Shown here piece by piece: positions 27,401 through 40,214 of a stretch of DNA of 64,000 nt. The stretch is from Malurus cyaneus samueli. Its lineage: Eukaryota; Chordata; Aves; Passeriformes; Maluridae. The stretch lies in NCBI GenBank assembly GCA_009741485.1, contig CM019216.1:53610918-53674917 (forward strand), given 5' to 3'. The notes below the pieces were generated by a model. It made no database searches. It was not told where the DNA came from and saw nothing but the letters and a program-made list of their open reading frames with translations. Made by a program: the position numbers and the translations under genes. Position 1 is the stretch's first letter, and every line of letters begins with the position of its first letter.

Positions 27401-30400
27401 GTGTCCTGGAGCTGAGGATGGTCTCCAGAACCTCAGTTCCCTTCTGGTGTCCTGGCCCCTTCTCTGGCCAGTGGGACATATCCCACTGTTCTCAAGAGAA
27501 AAACTGCTCTCAGAGGGAAAAAAAAGTATTAAAGCATAGAAAGGTGAGGTAGACTGGGTGCTCACATAGGAGGGGGCTGTTCAGTCCCTGCTGTGCCACA
27601 GCTTAGTCCCTCTCTCCCTGCATGTGCCATGGGCATAGTGGCATTTTCCTGGCTCACAGGGTTAGGGTTGGGTGAATAGGCTGCAGACAGCAAGAACCTT
27701 ATTTACTGCTGGAATCTGTGCCACAGCAGAGCCAAAAATAGGTGGGTGAGTGTACACACAGCACCAGTGGAGCATGGCTAACCTTGTGTGACAGAGAGAG
27801 GGTTAAAGCTCTAGGAATGTGTTGTGCAGAGGGAGTGGGAAAGCCCTGGTGGAGCACAGTAGGATCAACCTCTCCTCATGGAAAAGGTGCTGGGTTCCCT
27901 TGTCAAAACATTGCCTTTAGGCAGGACTTTTCAAACAAAGCATTTTTTTGTCTGGCTTGACCCTTTGTGTGTGAGCCTTTGGGTGCTCCTCAGGATTGTA
28001 AACCCGTACCTTCAGACATGCTGGTGATCAGAAGGATGTGCTTCATGGTCTGGAGATGAATCTGGGATGGCAGAAAGGGCCAGGCCTTGTGAAGCACAGA
28101 GCAACAGAAAGGAGCGGTCCAGAGGGACATGTTGCCACAAGTCTGCAAAGAGTAACTAAAACTGGCTACAGTACAGTTATTCCTCATGTTTCACTACACC
28201 TCTAATTTAAACTTCTGTATGGAAATTGCTTTCAGCAGGTAGTGATTTGCAAAATAAAAAAAATATTGTTATGCTCAGTGTTAAGAAAGATACCTTGGGC
28301 TGTCTGAGGCACATTGAACTGGGTGTTCTCCCTGCTTCATGCATTGTGCATTAGTCCAGCCACACCTCACAGAGGCATTTGCATGAGTAATTAACTGCCA
28401 TTTCCTGCAAATCAAATTACTTGGAATTAGAATTTAAAATTACTTTCCAATTACTGAACCATACTTGTTAGTGAGAGCAATGTTTTTACTGTGCTGCATT
28501 TAGAAAGGGCAGAGGCTCTTAACTCTTTCAAGAGAGCAATTATTTCCGAGAAGCACAGTGTGTCCAGGGATCCCAACCTTATTTTCTTTATGCTGCTAAC
28601 AACCGCTGGATCTGGTGATGCTGCTCTCACAAGTGAGACAAATTAATTTGCTTCTTAAACTTTATGAGTAGAACAACATAAAATTTATTTTATTAACATC
28701 ACATTTCAAAGACGGTTGTATGGGCTTCAGTACAAAGTTGTTTTTTTATTTTATTTTTAAAGCATACAGCAAAATGGTTCAGAGCCTTTTCATGGCAGGC
28801 TGTATAACCGTATGTGCAGATGTATATATAATTCTAAATGAAGATGTCCCTATTATCACTTACAGTATCAGTTTAAATTGCCAATGGGAATGCTGTACTA
28901 ATACTCTAATACTATTAGAGAATAATATTTCCTAAAAATATTCTTTGAAAATTTACAGACCCTGAATTTCCTTATGTCTTGTGTCAGACAATGATCAGAG
29001 AAATTTTCTCTCAGTCTGAAATAGAACTAAATAATAAAAGGGATTATGTAAAAATGATGAAGCTAGGACATCATATTTTAAAGATGTGCTGTGTGGACTT
29101 TGGCTGACATCAATGTGTTGGAGAAAATAAATGTATTCATGTTTCTTGATTCCTGCAAACCAAATCTTGCATGTAACTTAAATGACTTCCTGGCTATCTA
29201 GTGTGGTTTCTCTGAGTCAAAGCCTTATTATTAATGTCTGCTTCAAGAACACAGTGCCCTGTTAACCGTTAATAGAAGTCAATGAATCCTAATTGATTCA
29301 GTGACCAGGGAATATTTGATGTTCAAGATCATAAAATATTATGAGAACAGGCATTAATTTTTGCTATCTGCTGCCTAGGAAAGGAATATATTTAGTTAAA
29401 AGGAATATTAGAAGTACAACTTGTTTTTTTTCTGTATTATATAAAAGCATAATGACATTGTGTAGCTAACTTGTACTGACAAGAGCAATGAAATGTAAGG
29501 TTAAGATTCTTACTACCTTTAATCTTGCTGAGGCTGGAGACACTGCAGTGCACTAAATAATAGTATAGAAATAAAGAGACCAATTATAATTGTAAACAGG
29601 GGGCTGCAAAAAGGAGAGCTTGACTCATTTCTTTTCAGATTTATTGGCAAACTGTTAGAATAATCATAGGATAATCCCTTCTGAAACCAATAGAGGTCCC
29701 TAAATTTACAGCAAAAAGAGAATTCGCCTTAAATTTGTTTCATACCACCCCCAATGTCACCTTTTATTTACCCTGTTGAGTTAAGGGATGGGTTTAAGGA
29801 GGAGTGATGACAGGAGAGGCATTTTGTTAGTGCTGCCGTCTTTCTTTTGCTCAGGCCAGAGGGTTCTGCACTGGGGAACCTGCAGTGCTTCCTGGAGGGC
29901 AATCATGGAATGGGAGGTGACTGCTGAAGGTGGGCTCCTCTGCCAGCACCCAGACAGCTCAGGAAAGGGTTTGACAAACTCTCATGTCCTAATTGTGAGG
30001 GAAGGCAGTATTTGTGCTGTTAAGGAGTGTTTGATCAGTGATGGAGGCTGAAAAGGGAAATGTGTTATGAGTTGAACGTTTGAGAATAAAAAGAGAGGGA
30101 AGAGATGAGGACAGTGAAAGGAAGATGAAGCAGGGTAGCAGGAGTGGCCGGAGCAGATGAGCAGGCTGATGGTAAAGGAGCAGAGCTGTTTGCTGCCAAA
30201 CAGCTCCCAGAAAGTAACACTGGGGAAGGGACACTTACCTCTGTGAGGCTTGAACATCCTGCCTCCCCCTGGGCTATGGCTGGGCTTGTGAGCTTGTGTC
30301 AACTTTCAGAGTGTCCTCAGGAGGCTTTGACAGAAGGACTGTGCAAAAGAAACCTCTTCTTAAGCTGCCTGCCAGCACAAGAAGCTCATAAACCAGAGGG

Positions 30401-33400
30401 TCAGGCTAAGGTGAGCCTTTGCCTTCTGCAGGGAAGGCTGACACACTTTCACAGTGGTCTGCCAGAGTCATTGCCAGGAAAGGACCTGGTTTTGAAAGAA
30501 TTGAGGATTTAGCACCATCTGAGGCATTTTCTGCCACCATTGCCAGGATGCTGGAACAGCTGAACAGCTGCTCGGATCCGTCAGTTTGGTGTCTGCTCAG
30601 AGGCTCATCGCACAGTTTTGCTGGACAATTAACTCCCTGAACTTTCTCTGATAGGGATAATGCTGATCAGAAACCGGACAGGACAGCGCTGTGCAATGTA
30701 CTTGGACAGTTAAATGGTTAACAACAGAGCTCCTGTTGTGATTCAGCCATGCCAGTAGCATAATGCCAGCTTCTGTCCTCATCTGACACTTTCCTGCTGC
30801 TCGGAAGAAACTGCTGGGGAAATATGCTTTCACAGATTGTTAGCAGTACAGCCACAGCCCTCGGAGCCTCGTATAATGAGGGAATGGCTGTGGAAAGGAA
30901 ATCACCCAGTGCTGGTCACATACCACCTCTCTCTTTGCTATCAGCACAGCCTCAAAGGCAGCTGATAGTGGGTGGGAGGTAAAGCTTCTCCGAGGTCACC
31001 TCAATTAACATCAGGGCTCAGACAGGGGCTCCGCCTGGCTTCACAGATAAAGCTCTGCTGCTTTTTCATTTACTGAGACGAACCTGACTAAAATGAGCAA
31101 TTGGATTCTCATGCTGCACAAAGCCACTGACAAAGCCCTAAAGCAGGAGCCTCTCTGTATGCGTGTACCTGCTGGCAAAGCACAGGATGACAGACTACCT
31201 CATAGTTAGCAGGGGCAGGGCAAATCTGTAGCACAGAGAAAGCAGTATATAGGTCCTAATTATTTTTTATTTTGGAGTGAAGTCACGCTGAAAAGCAAAC
31301 AGTTGCAGTCAATATTGAAAAATGAGCTTACTTATCTTTTTGGACACAGAAGATGCTCCAGCATTGATTAACTGTAACGGACTGCAGGGCACTGATTGCC
31401 AGGTAAGAGAAGATTGATCACTGGTGGGAAGGCACTTGGTATTGGGGCAGCACCCTGGCAACCTTTAAAAGAGCATCAGTCGTGCATGCAGGGCTGTCCC
31501 AAGCTGAACTCCACGTGAAGTGAACAGGGACTCTGTTGTTGCTGCAAGATAATCCAGGAGCATCAGGCAGGGCAGCAGTGTGTTCTGTCACTACACTGGT
31601 GACAAGGCAAGGTGAGGGCAGGATGCTGGCAGAGTGCCTGGATCTCTGAGTTTGCTCATTTCTGGTGCACATTGTGTTTTCTAGAAATACTCATTCATAA
31701 GTTTTTAAGTAAAACCTCTATGGAATCTGAGTTTCTTCTTCCTCATACCAATGGCTACTGTCATAATACATCTGTGATGGGGCAGCATGAGATCCTCCAG
31801 TCTTTCAGATAACACCATTATTTCCCTTTATGAACTTTTCCTCTGGTGGCAAGGACCATGCTCCAGTTTCAGAAGGAATAAGAGAATATATTTTGTCATT
31901 CAGAAAGTAGATCTCAAACAGCTGTCATGGCCTGAAATTTTATGCTGCTTTAGTGAGACAAAAAAGGCACGAGTTTCACAGTGGGGTTTGCCTATTTAGT
32001 GAGTCTGAGCTTTTCAGTGAATTTAGATCACAAGGATCCAGAGGAAAAAGTTCAGATAAGTCCATTTCCAAGCTCTGTATGCCTAAATCAGATCTAAACC
32101 CATTGGAGAAACCACATGCCAAGTTCACTGTCTGGCAGAATAGCAAATTTCGAACAGTTTAATTGTCCCACACCGTTGTATTTTTCAAACAGTCTACTAA
32201 TATCCAGTTTCAATTTCAGAGAGCAGCTGTCTGTTAAGTAGGGTTAGCTGAGTAGAGTGAATTGTTTGAACAGTGCTGGGATTTTGAACTGTCATTGTGA
32301 GAAAGGCTGTTCATTTTTTTTTTCTGGAGCAGCCAGGGAAAGCTGCAGCTTCTTTCTCTAGGAGGGAAGATGGTGAATATTAATCTCCCATTGGCAACCT
32401 GTCAGGTGGTGGATTGCAACCCAAGAGAAGTGATTTGCTGATTATCTGATGTGACAGGATAATAAACAAATATTTACACACAGGGTGAAAGTAACAGGAG
32501 AGTTGGGCAAGAGATCCACATCTCCTGAAGTCTTAGGTCAGTGATTTGGGTGGGAAAAAAGGTTTCATTTCTGGCCTTAGGGAAAAGGATGGAAATATGT
32601 TTGTCAGATTCTTGGTCAAATTTAAATTCTCTGTGTGCTTGAGTTTTCTCTTTAAAAAGGTCATTCAAGATGGAAACAAGATTGGCAATTCTGGCTTTCC
32701 AGCTCAGGACTTTCCAGCCTCAGCTGGGGAGCATGCTGACTGATCACCCACCTACCTACCCCACCCTCTCTGGATACAAAAATATCCGACATTATCAGAC
32801 CCTCTAAAAGTGTCTCCCACGGTATCTGATGTGTGTGGTTTGCCTGAGAGCTGGGTCAGTATATGTGCTGGGTGGACTTTGTGCACTGCGTGGACATTTA
32901 CCTCCCAGCTTCCCTTTGTAAGCAACAAGTACAAAAGGAAATACTGAAGAGCATCATCCTTGATGCAGGTGAACCAGAGTCCCAGTGACAGCAGGAGCTT
33001 GGCCACTGAGAGAAGGGAGGAAGGGCTTCACTTGGAGGCAATGCCAGGGGGCTGCAAAATCCCCTTAGGGAGGTGCCCTATGACAGGGCTTCAGCCTTGT
33101 CATAGGTTTCTTCATGGGGTTGGAAGATGAAACTCGTTCAAAGTAAAGAAAAAGAAAAAAAAATTCAAAATAACCAACCCACAAAAAACGTGAACTCTTT
33201 GAACATTGCTATTTATGATTACACAGGAATTCAAGGCTTCCTTCATATTCATAGCTAGAAACTGTTTTCCTAGATAAAGTTTTAGAGGCTTAGATGTAAT
33301 CAGCTAAGGAACTCTTCAAATAAGCTAAGCCGTGTTTTGATTTGGGGCAAATAAGAAGTGAAGTAATAGGAATAGCTATTCCTGGAACAGCTGAAGCTTT

Positions 33401-35845
33401 GAAATGCTGATTTAAAATGCTCCATGCTGCCATTCAGCTGTTCTGTCATAACAGTATGGAATGAAAGACAATTTTCCTCTCTGTGAACATTTTAAAAAAA
33501 AAGGATACATTAGCAATTGGAAATACAAAGCCATCTCTAAAAAATAGGAGGGATAATTGTTGTCCTCTTTTACCTTTTACTTTATATTTTTATTCTTTTT
33601 TATTTTCTCCCTGTATTTCTTAGCATCAAAAAAAAAGACAATAGCAATGTTTCTTACATCAGCTACAAAAGACATCCAAGTATCATTTCTCTACTGCTGT
33701 TACCTCACCTGACATCATGATTTGAAAAGTCTGATCATGTGGGGCACATGTAAACACTCATTCTCCTGCACTGTGAGCTGGCAGGGTAGAGAGATCTGGG
33801 ATGATGCCTGTGCTGCCATCAGAAGCCCAGGCAGAGCAGGTAAAAGCTCTGTCACCCTGGGGATGATGGTTGGGGAGCTGCAGCTGCAAGGGTGCCAGCA
33901 TGAAGAACTGTCAGAGGCTTTCCCAGGATTGTGGGTAAGCCTTTGGCATGGTGATAACTGCTTTGGCTCTGAAAGTGGAGCTGCTTTAGGTCTACCTATA
34001 GATATGCTTCAGCCTCACACCTTGGGCAGTGTGGTCGTACAGAATCTGCCTTTTGAATCTCTGTCTCCGTATTTTGCCCCTGCCTTCCTCTCTTTGGCCC
34101 AATGTGCAGAGAATGTTTGCTGTGATATTTTATCTGAAAAAAAAGTTATTCTCAGCTTGCTGGCTGTTGGGAGGGGCTACCCCTCTTTCCTTTTCCCTAA
34201 ACACCCCTATTCTGAAGAGGTTTTAAGAACTTTTAATGGGGCTATTCAAAAATGGTCCTTTCTTTTCCCCATGGACTTGTATCAGAGGTAACTCACAGAA
34301 TAAAACAGATTTGATCACAGCCTAATATGAGTCTGTGCCTAAAAGTGATTGTGGAAAAATAGTATTTTGTCCTTATGTCCCCATATTTAGGGCAAATAGC
34401 TTCTGAGTTCTGTGTTATCAGCAGACCTTTGGTGGTTTCCTTTTAAGTTCAGTAATGTTTTCAGGACCTTTGTTTAGAGTTTTAGTGAGTTTCTGAAAAC
34501 TCACCCATGCAAGTTTAGTTCAGTAAGTAGCACTACTAATGTCTGACAGATCCCTGCCTTGTGTAAACTCACTCTTACAGCTTCATGGTGGTGACATTGG
34601 TACAGCAACAGCAAATTGCTTCTTCTTCTTGGAATCTGGGGGTAAATTAGTCTCTGGGTTAAAATTTAAGGTATTTTCTGAAATCAGAAATATTTTTAGG
34701 AGCACTAATTGTCCCACTGAGCACAACTAATGGTTTATCTGATAAGGCAGGTCCTAATAAGAGAGTTATTCTATTTAGAAATATATTAATGAATCATGTC
34801 TATAGTTAGGTTATTTCTTCTGCCTGTAATATGGAAACATGGGGAGTTTGCAAGTGAAGAGCGCTGTACTGAGGACAAATGGAAAGAATTGCACTGTTGC
34901 ATGGGGCTCTGTTGCCTCGTGCTTTCGTTGCTATGGGATGTAATTCTATTACCCACTGTACTGTTAGATTTCAAAAGGGTAGTTCATAAGCACTAATAAC
35001 ATTTGTGGCAATCTGAGCTAAGTTAATGAAAAAGATAATCAGATCTAATGCTACAGGGCAAGATATCTGATATCTCTGGGGGTCATAAAGAGATCATACA
35101 GCTGTCTCAGGGCAAGGGGTGGTTGTATGTGTGAGTGCAGGAAGAGGCAGGAGGCAGCAGAAAAGTGAGGGTCACCTTGCTCAGGAACACTGTGTGCTGG
35201 TCACTGGCAGAGGCAGGAGGGGATTGCTAGATATGTCACAGAGATGGAGACACTTATTAAGCTAATGATATTTTTAGTAATGCCAATACCTAATAGATAA
35301 TGTTCAGCTGATCCCAGACATTTGTCTCAACGTGTTGATTGGGAAATTGGATTAAGTAATGCAGGCATATACTCAGTTGGGAGCTGATCATGCATGGCGT
35401 TGAAATAGCCTTTGGAATTTTGTTTTGGTAAACACAAGCTTCAGTCTGAAACTCCCTTCTGAAGCAAATGTGTTTTATTGTGTCTCTAGACAATACCCAG
35501 TGGGGACTTTTCCTTGCTTCTAGCTATAAACATTGAGATTTTTGTGTGAACTGTTTCACCACCCCATACTGGTGTTGAGGGTCCAAACAGCAGCTCATGC
35601 ACTGACCAGTAATAGGATCAGTGCACGTGTTTCTTGTAGGAATGCAGCTGATAATGTCCAGCACAGGACACTTGCAATGGGAATTGTAGCCAGCACTCAA
35701 ATGTTTTCTGTCTCAGACTCGTGCTGTATTTATTGCAAGTACCTCCTTCATCCTACTGGGCATTTTTGTACATTCACTGTTAGCATTCTTCTATTTGTGC
35801 TACTGTTCCCTTTCACACAGATCTACTTCTGACTACAGAATCTAC
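27401..35845. other. intergenic, no gene recognised
   Basis: AT-rich noncoding DNA. A homeodomain-site-rich (TAATTA/ATTA) stretch is at about 28385-28460, a small inverted repeat at 33077-33106, and a 189-codon open frame at 33722-34291 resembles nothing I know. No repeat family is recognised with confidence. Confidence 0.6.
33077..33106. repeat. 9-bp inverted repeat
   Basis: The arms CCTATGACA (33077-33085) and TGTCATAGG (33098-33106) are exact reverse complements around 12 nt. It is a small potential hairpin without context. Confidence 0.75.
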
Positions 35846-35847
35846 TT

Positions 35848-36560
35848 CTGTCCTAGTTTTGGTCAAGGACAGGGTTAATTTTCAGCAGGAGCCAAGAGGA
35901 GGCGGAGCCTGGAGTCATGTGGGTGTGTCTAGGTTGTTATTCCATACCATCCACTTCACCACGGGGAGGCAGAAGAAAGGGGTTCTCACTCCTAAGGAGG
36001 ATAATGTGGTTTATTGGCGCTGCCAATGCATTTTGCTCCATTCCTCAGGCAGCAGAGTGCTGGCTTTCACCTGGAGGGGCACGAAATACGGCTGGAACCG
36101 AGTGCCCCGGGGGCTGAAGCACAGTCTCACCATTTGCCATGGATCCATCCAGACTGCAGTGGAAAAGGGTGAGGCTCCAGAACACTGCAGTTCATTGATG
36201 ACATCACTGTATGGGGCAACACAGCAGAGGAAGTTTTTGAGAAAGGGGAGAAGATAACCCAGATCCTCCTGAAGGCTGGTTTTGCCCTAAAAAAAAAAAA
36301 GTAGGATTAAGGGACCTACCAAGGAAATTCAGGTTTTAGGAGTAAAACGGCATGGTGAACATTGTCACATTCTCATGGATGTAGTCAATAAAACAGCAAA
36401 ATACTAGCTATAGCCCCACCAACCAGCAAGAAGGAAACACAGTTTTCTTATTTCTTTGCTGTTTCCACTAAATTTTTCTTAACTCAGGATATCTGCCCTT
36501 TATCTGTTTCACTGGAGGGAGGGGGAGGAGGGGAGCGGCTCATGGTTTTCATTTTAGTGA
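35848..36560 (+). mobile_element. internally deleted endogenous retrovirus remnant
   Basis: Starts with TGTCCTAGTTTTGGTCAAGG and GGGTTAATTTTC, like the 5' edge of a common passerine-type LTR; GTTATTCCATACCAT further in also fits that LTR. From about 36003 to 36437 it holds a piece of pol. It ends near 36500-36560 with a purine-rich GGAGGGAGGGGGAGGAGGGG and GAGCGGCT resembling an LTR 3' part. gag, env and most of both LTRs are missing. The exact family is inferred from memory. Confidence 0.75.
36003..36437 (+). pseudogene. pol: retroviral pol (reverse transcriptase) fragment, frameshifted
   Basis: Three reading frames each carry a recognisable piece of reverse transcriptase in the right order. 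First is an ANAFCSIPQAAE segment (about 36023-36058). Next, in another frame, is FTWRGTKYGWNRVP with a following CHG (36066-36145). Then, in a third frame, is the catalytic F-I-D-D (36191-36202) with VWGNTAEEVFEKG behind it. The usual YxDD tyrosine is replaced by phenylalanine. At least two frameshifts and a poly(A) expansion at 36290-36300 break it, so it cannot make enzyme. Confidence 0.85.
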
Positions 36561-39500
36561 AAGCACTAAATGAGGGAATTCCATTCCTAAACCCCAACAA
36601 CAACCCATACCAAATCCTAGCCACTAGAGGACATCAAGTGCTGCAGCATGTGTGTTTATATTGCCAAAAGATGATTAGGAAAAACAAGAAGGCTAAGGAC
36701 TGCACAAAAGGGTCCCTCCTTCCATGCCTTCCTAAGCTTTTTTTTCTTCTGAAGAACAACAACTATGCATAGAATTTAATGGGAAATATTGAAGGAAGAA
36801 TTTTTGGGCCAGAAGGTTTTACTATGATGGTCTGTATCTTTTAGGAGTGCTTACACATTTTTCATGCAGTAATACTGGGGCACTTTGATGTTCTAAAGAG
36901 TTGTATTTCTACCAACGTTTTCTAACTTTTTTCCATGTTTGCAAGAAAAGCTTCATTAATTCCTAGGAGCAGGATTATTTGTAATGTTTCTTCTGACTTT
37001 TGAGAATCAATAAACCACCAAAAATCCAGCTGCTAGCCTTTAGGGTTTACTGTAGAACAGAAGAAATAATTGCAATAAATTTTCTTGAACTTGTCATGAT
37101 GATAATAATAATCACATTTCAATAAAGCTTGGATTGAAAAAAAAAAAACCTAACAAAAACTGATTGAAATCTACCATACAAAAACTGATTGCTTCCACCC
37201 ACTCTTTCCCACAGTTCCTCAAGACATCGCCATGTTTGAATGTCTACAATGTAGAGTTATTTAAACTAAATTAGGTTTTAATTAAACAACGTAGTGTGGG
37301 ATTTCTGTGGGGCTGAAGTTCAACCTAACAATTTTCAATATGTAACACCAAAGAGATTTTGCTTAAATTAATACCAAAGGGATTTTAATTTAGCTTTCTT
37401 TCTTTCTCTGTTCTACAAAAGAAAAATTGTTATCACCTCTAAGAAAGTCAAAGTTATTCTGGAACAGTGAGCGATTACAAAATTTCCAGCATTGTAAACA
37501 GAGGTAGTTATTTTGAACAACATCATTCAGCCTTCTGTATTGCTCTCTCTCTTTCAGCACAGACCCGTCTCTTCATAGCATGGATTTTCAGCTGCAAAGC
37601 ATCCAGATCCTAACTTATGTGTGCGTGAATATTCAATGTTAATATATTCCCCATGGGAGAAACAGTGCCATTCAGACCACATTCTGTTTTCCTCCTTTGC
37701 CGCAGAGTAGGCTGTGAAAATGAAAATTTCAACCTGATGAAAGTGCAGGTTCCTTCTCTAGTCTCATGAATTAATTTAGTGTTTCTAGTTGGGATTAGGT
37801 AAAGTACCTCTCCTCATGACTGGACAGCCAGCAGGTGAGACAAATGAGTTTAAATATCTACTCAAAATCAAGGAGAGAGAGGATAAATTTACTTTTTTTC
37901 CCCTACATGGTAGTTGTTTCTATTCCTGTAGAGTGTATGGGGCCCAAATCAATGACCCAAGCACATGTCCCAGGTCACAAATTGACTGAAGAGTAGGGAA
38001 GACAAGATTCATGGCTTGGTTTTTCAAGCAAATTTTCCTCTTAGCCAGAGGTAGGTGGAAGTTTTTTGCCAACTTTACCGGATTAGATTAGACTAGGACC
38101 CTGAATATAATTTTTACATGTCCTTTTTATTACACTTCTGATGGATTTGTGCAGTCCCTTGGCTGGTTCTGGGGCTCACCCTCTGACACGGATCCCAAAC
38201 GCTGCCTGTAAAGACCAAAACCTCCAGGGACTGAGGCCCCGTGTGTTGGAGTAGGATGCAGTGCAACAGCAGTCGAGTGTTTATTCTGTAACTGAGCTGA
38301 GCAGCTGGGAAAGCCTAGCCTGGGTAAAAGTTTTGAGGCAGTTTCATTTTGTCTCTAAGCACATCTGGACAATATGTGCACAGCTGTGCAATTTGCATGA
38401 CCTTGCCCTTCTAACACAAGGAGCTTGTATTAAAGGAGGATTCATGTCTGGACTCTTGGCCAGACCTCCATTGTGTGTGGCCAGCCAGTGTGGTCACACA
38501 TTCCTCTTCTTGTGCAGCAACCTGGTCATTAACCTGTGCTTCCCATCACACAGACCAACCCTCAAGGCAGCTGGCAGCATCTGCTGGAGCCTTGGAAGGT
38601 AGGGAGCCCTTGGAGTGACAGTGTCAAATGGGATTAGTGAGGGTGTGCCCAGTGCTGCAAAACTGGTGGGGTGAGAGGCAAGAGTGGTAGGGAATGGGCT
38701 GAGAACCTGTCAGGATAAAACCTGCACACACCCCAACTTCTGTCTCCCATTTGTGTCCCAGATTTCACATTGAGGAGACTGGGACAGCAATGTCACCTGC
38801 AGGTGCCAGCTGCGGTGCTGACGTGCCCTGGGACTCACCATCTCTGGGCATGGCTACACTCACAACTGCTTCCACTTGTCTTGGGAGGCTTATTCAAAAT
38901 GCAGATTAACTTGTCTTGGATGCTGGGACATCAGAAACGGCCCTGCAAGGCATGAGATAAGGCTTGGCAAGGATTGTGCTCAGCAGATGCCAAGAAGGGC
39001 TGATGGGCACAGTGACTGGATGCAGCCAGTGCCCCTGTGCCCTGCTCTGCAGCACAGCCCTCAGCACCCACTGCCATCTGATATTTCATTATCCAGCATG
39101 TCCCAACAGCCCCAGATAAAAACAGCAATTCAGTGCTGTGGTGTTGGTTCAGTTCCCAGACAGCTGGCTGAGGTAAATAATGGATTAAGCATTTAGACAT
39201 TGACCATTATTGGATTATACCAGGATCCTATCGGCTTTTAATCTGTGATAAGGTGCTGAAACATGGCTGTAAAATTCACTGCAGGCCTCACATATTTTTT
39301 CATTTGGTTCCTTGAATTCTTCTTTTCAGTTCCCCCAGAACATCCAGGATGAACACAGAGCTCTGTGAATTGTCTCACTCATTTTTTACAGAGGTAATGC
39401 TGCCCCTTTACTTATTTGTTCTATTGAATTGTTCACATAGGAAGGGTGGTGCTGCAAGCTGATTTTTGATTGGTGATATTCTGAATTCCTGGGATACATG

Positions 39501-39766
39501 TAAAATGACTAATTTTATGGGGTAAACTTTGGAGAGGTGGCCTTAGTTTTTAAAGGTTATATTCCCACTTGGCTCTTCTATAATCACTGTTGCAAGGAGG
39601 ATTATTGGGATGACCATAACAATAAAAATAAGAAGGGGGAGGCTCTTTGCCTTAGTCTGGAGTTTTGGAAGTCCTTGGGGTTTTTCATTTGTTTTGCACT
39701 GGACAGTATTTGTGGTTTTGGTCTGTGCCTCCGCTTGCTGTCTATAAGCTGTTTCCTTCCAGAAAA
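36561..39766. other. intergenic stretch upstream of IYD
   Basis: AT-rich to 37.9 kb, then somewhat GC-richer. It contains AATAAA followed by a 12-A run (37121-37148) and a 14-bp direct repeat just after it. No exon recognised. Confidence 0.6.
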
Positions 39767-39774
39767 TATATAAA
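39767..39774 (+). promoter_or_regulatory. possible TATA box of IYD
   Basis: TATATAAA lies 260 bp before the IYD start codon. A start site about 30 bp downstream would fall at the beginning of a 25-nt T tract (39794-39818), which is awkward, so this assignment is weak. A GC-box-like GGGGCGG is near 39878. No CpG island surrounds the first exon, in keeping with a tissue-restricted promoter. Confidence 0.25.
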
Positions 39775-39793
39775 CCTGCAGCTGGAGGTTTGG

Positions 39794-39818
39794 TTTTTTT
39801 TTTTTTTTTTTTTTTTTT
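39794..39818. repeat. 25-nt T homopolymer just upstream of IYD
   Basis: An uninterrupted T run about 215 bp before the start codon. It could lie in the promoter or in the leader depending on where transcription starts, and its length is likely polymorphic. Confidence 0.85.
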
Positions 39819-39930
39819 AATTTTTAACAGCAGGAGCTGTTTATTAACATCAGGAGCCCATTACAGATGAGATTGTGGGGGCGGTGTCTGATAAGTAGAA
39901 GCAAGATAGAGTGGAGGACTGAACCCTGAG

Positions 39931-39974
39931 TCCACCCCTTTTTGCTTCCTGCCTTGCTACTCTTCCCCTTTCAG
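39931..39974 (+). promoter_or_regulatory. pyrimidine tract ending in an acceptor-like CAG before the IYD start
   Basis: A C/T-rich run ends in CTTTCAG at 39974, 59 nt before the start codon. It looks like a 3' splice site, so IYD may have an unseen noncoding first exon upstream. Equally it may just be a pyrimidine-rich leader. Confidence 0.3.
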
Positions 39975-39986
39975 CCTCTCCTTTTC

Positions 39987-40001
39987 ATGAGAAACTACTG
40001 A
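39987..40001 (+). promoter_or_regulatory. four-codon upstream ORF in the IYD leader
   Basis: ATG AGA AAC TAC TGA ends 32 nt before the IYD start codon. It lies within any transcript that includes the immediate leader. A short uORF this close could lower initiation at the main start, but its ATG context (TTTC before, A after) is poor, so leaky scanning is likely. Confidence 0.45.
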
Positions 40002-40033
40002 ACTTGGAGGAAAGGGACCACATTTCCATCACC

Positions 40034-40214
40034 ATGGCACTCTTTTCTTCCCTCACCCCAGTCTTTATAGCCATTATATGTGTTTTGATTGGGGTGATAA
40101 TGAAGAAGACTAATGGAGAGAAGGAAAAACGTGACACTAAAAGCAAGGATCCATCTCGCCCATGGGTGGATGAAGATTTAAAAGATGGCACTGACCACCC
40201 CTTAGAAGGAGAAG
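40034..40214 (+). CDS. IYD: IYD coding exon 1: membrane anchor and linker
   Basis: This exon encodes residues 1-60 plus the first base of codon 61. I chose the ATG at 40034 because it sits in a strong context (ACC before, G after) and starts the hydrophobic stretch [15 protein letters not shown] expected of the IYD signal-anchor. The in-frame codon run continues upstream without an ATG, so translation should begin here. After the anchor come a Lys-rich cytosol/lumen-edge segment and the conserved PWVDEDLKD. The donor is G|GTAAGA at 40215, phase 1. The N-terminus is about two residues longer than the human protein (MALFSSLTP against MYFLTP), a normal variation in this poorly conserved tip. Confidence 0.95.

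Noticed and set aside
33722..34291. 189-codon open frame on the + strand
   Set aside because: No recognisable domain, no homology I know, no splice or promoter context; length is within chance for this many frames.
1..39700. Exons of PPP1R14C, the expected upstream neighbour
   Set aside because: I looked for its conserved C-terminal coding blocks (such as DCYKPTEEFI) and found no match.
40004..40033. Upstream extension of IYD exon 1 from a TTG codon
   Set aside because: There is no ATG in this extension, while the ATG at 40034 has a strong context and starts the expected membrane anchor.
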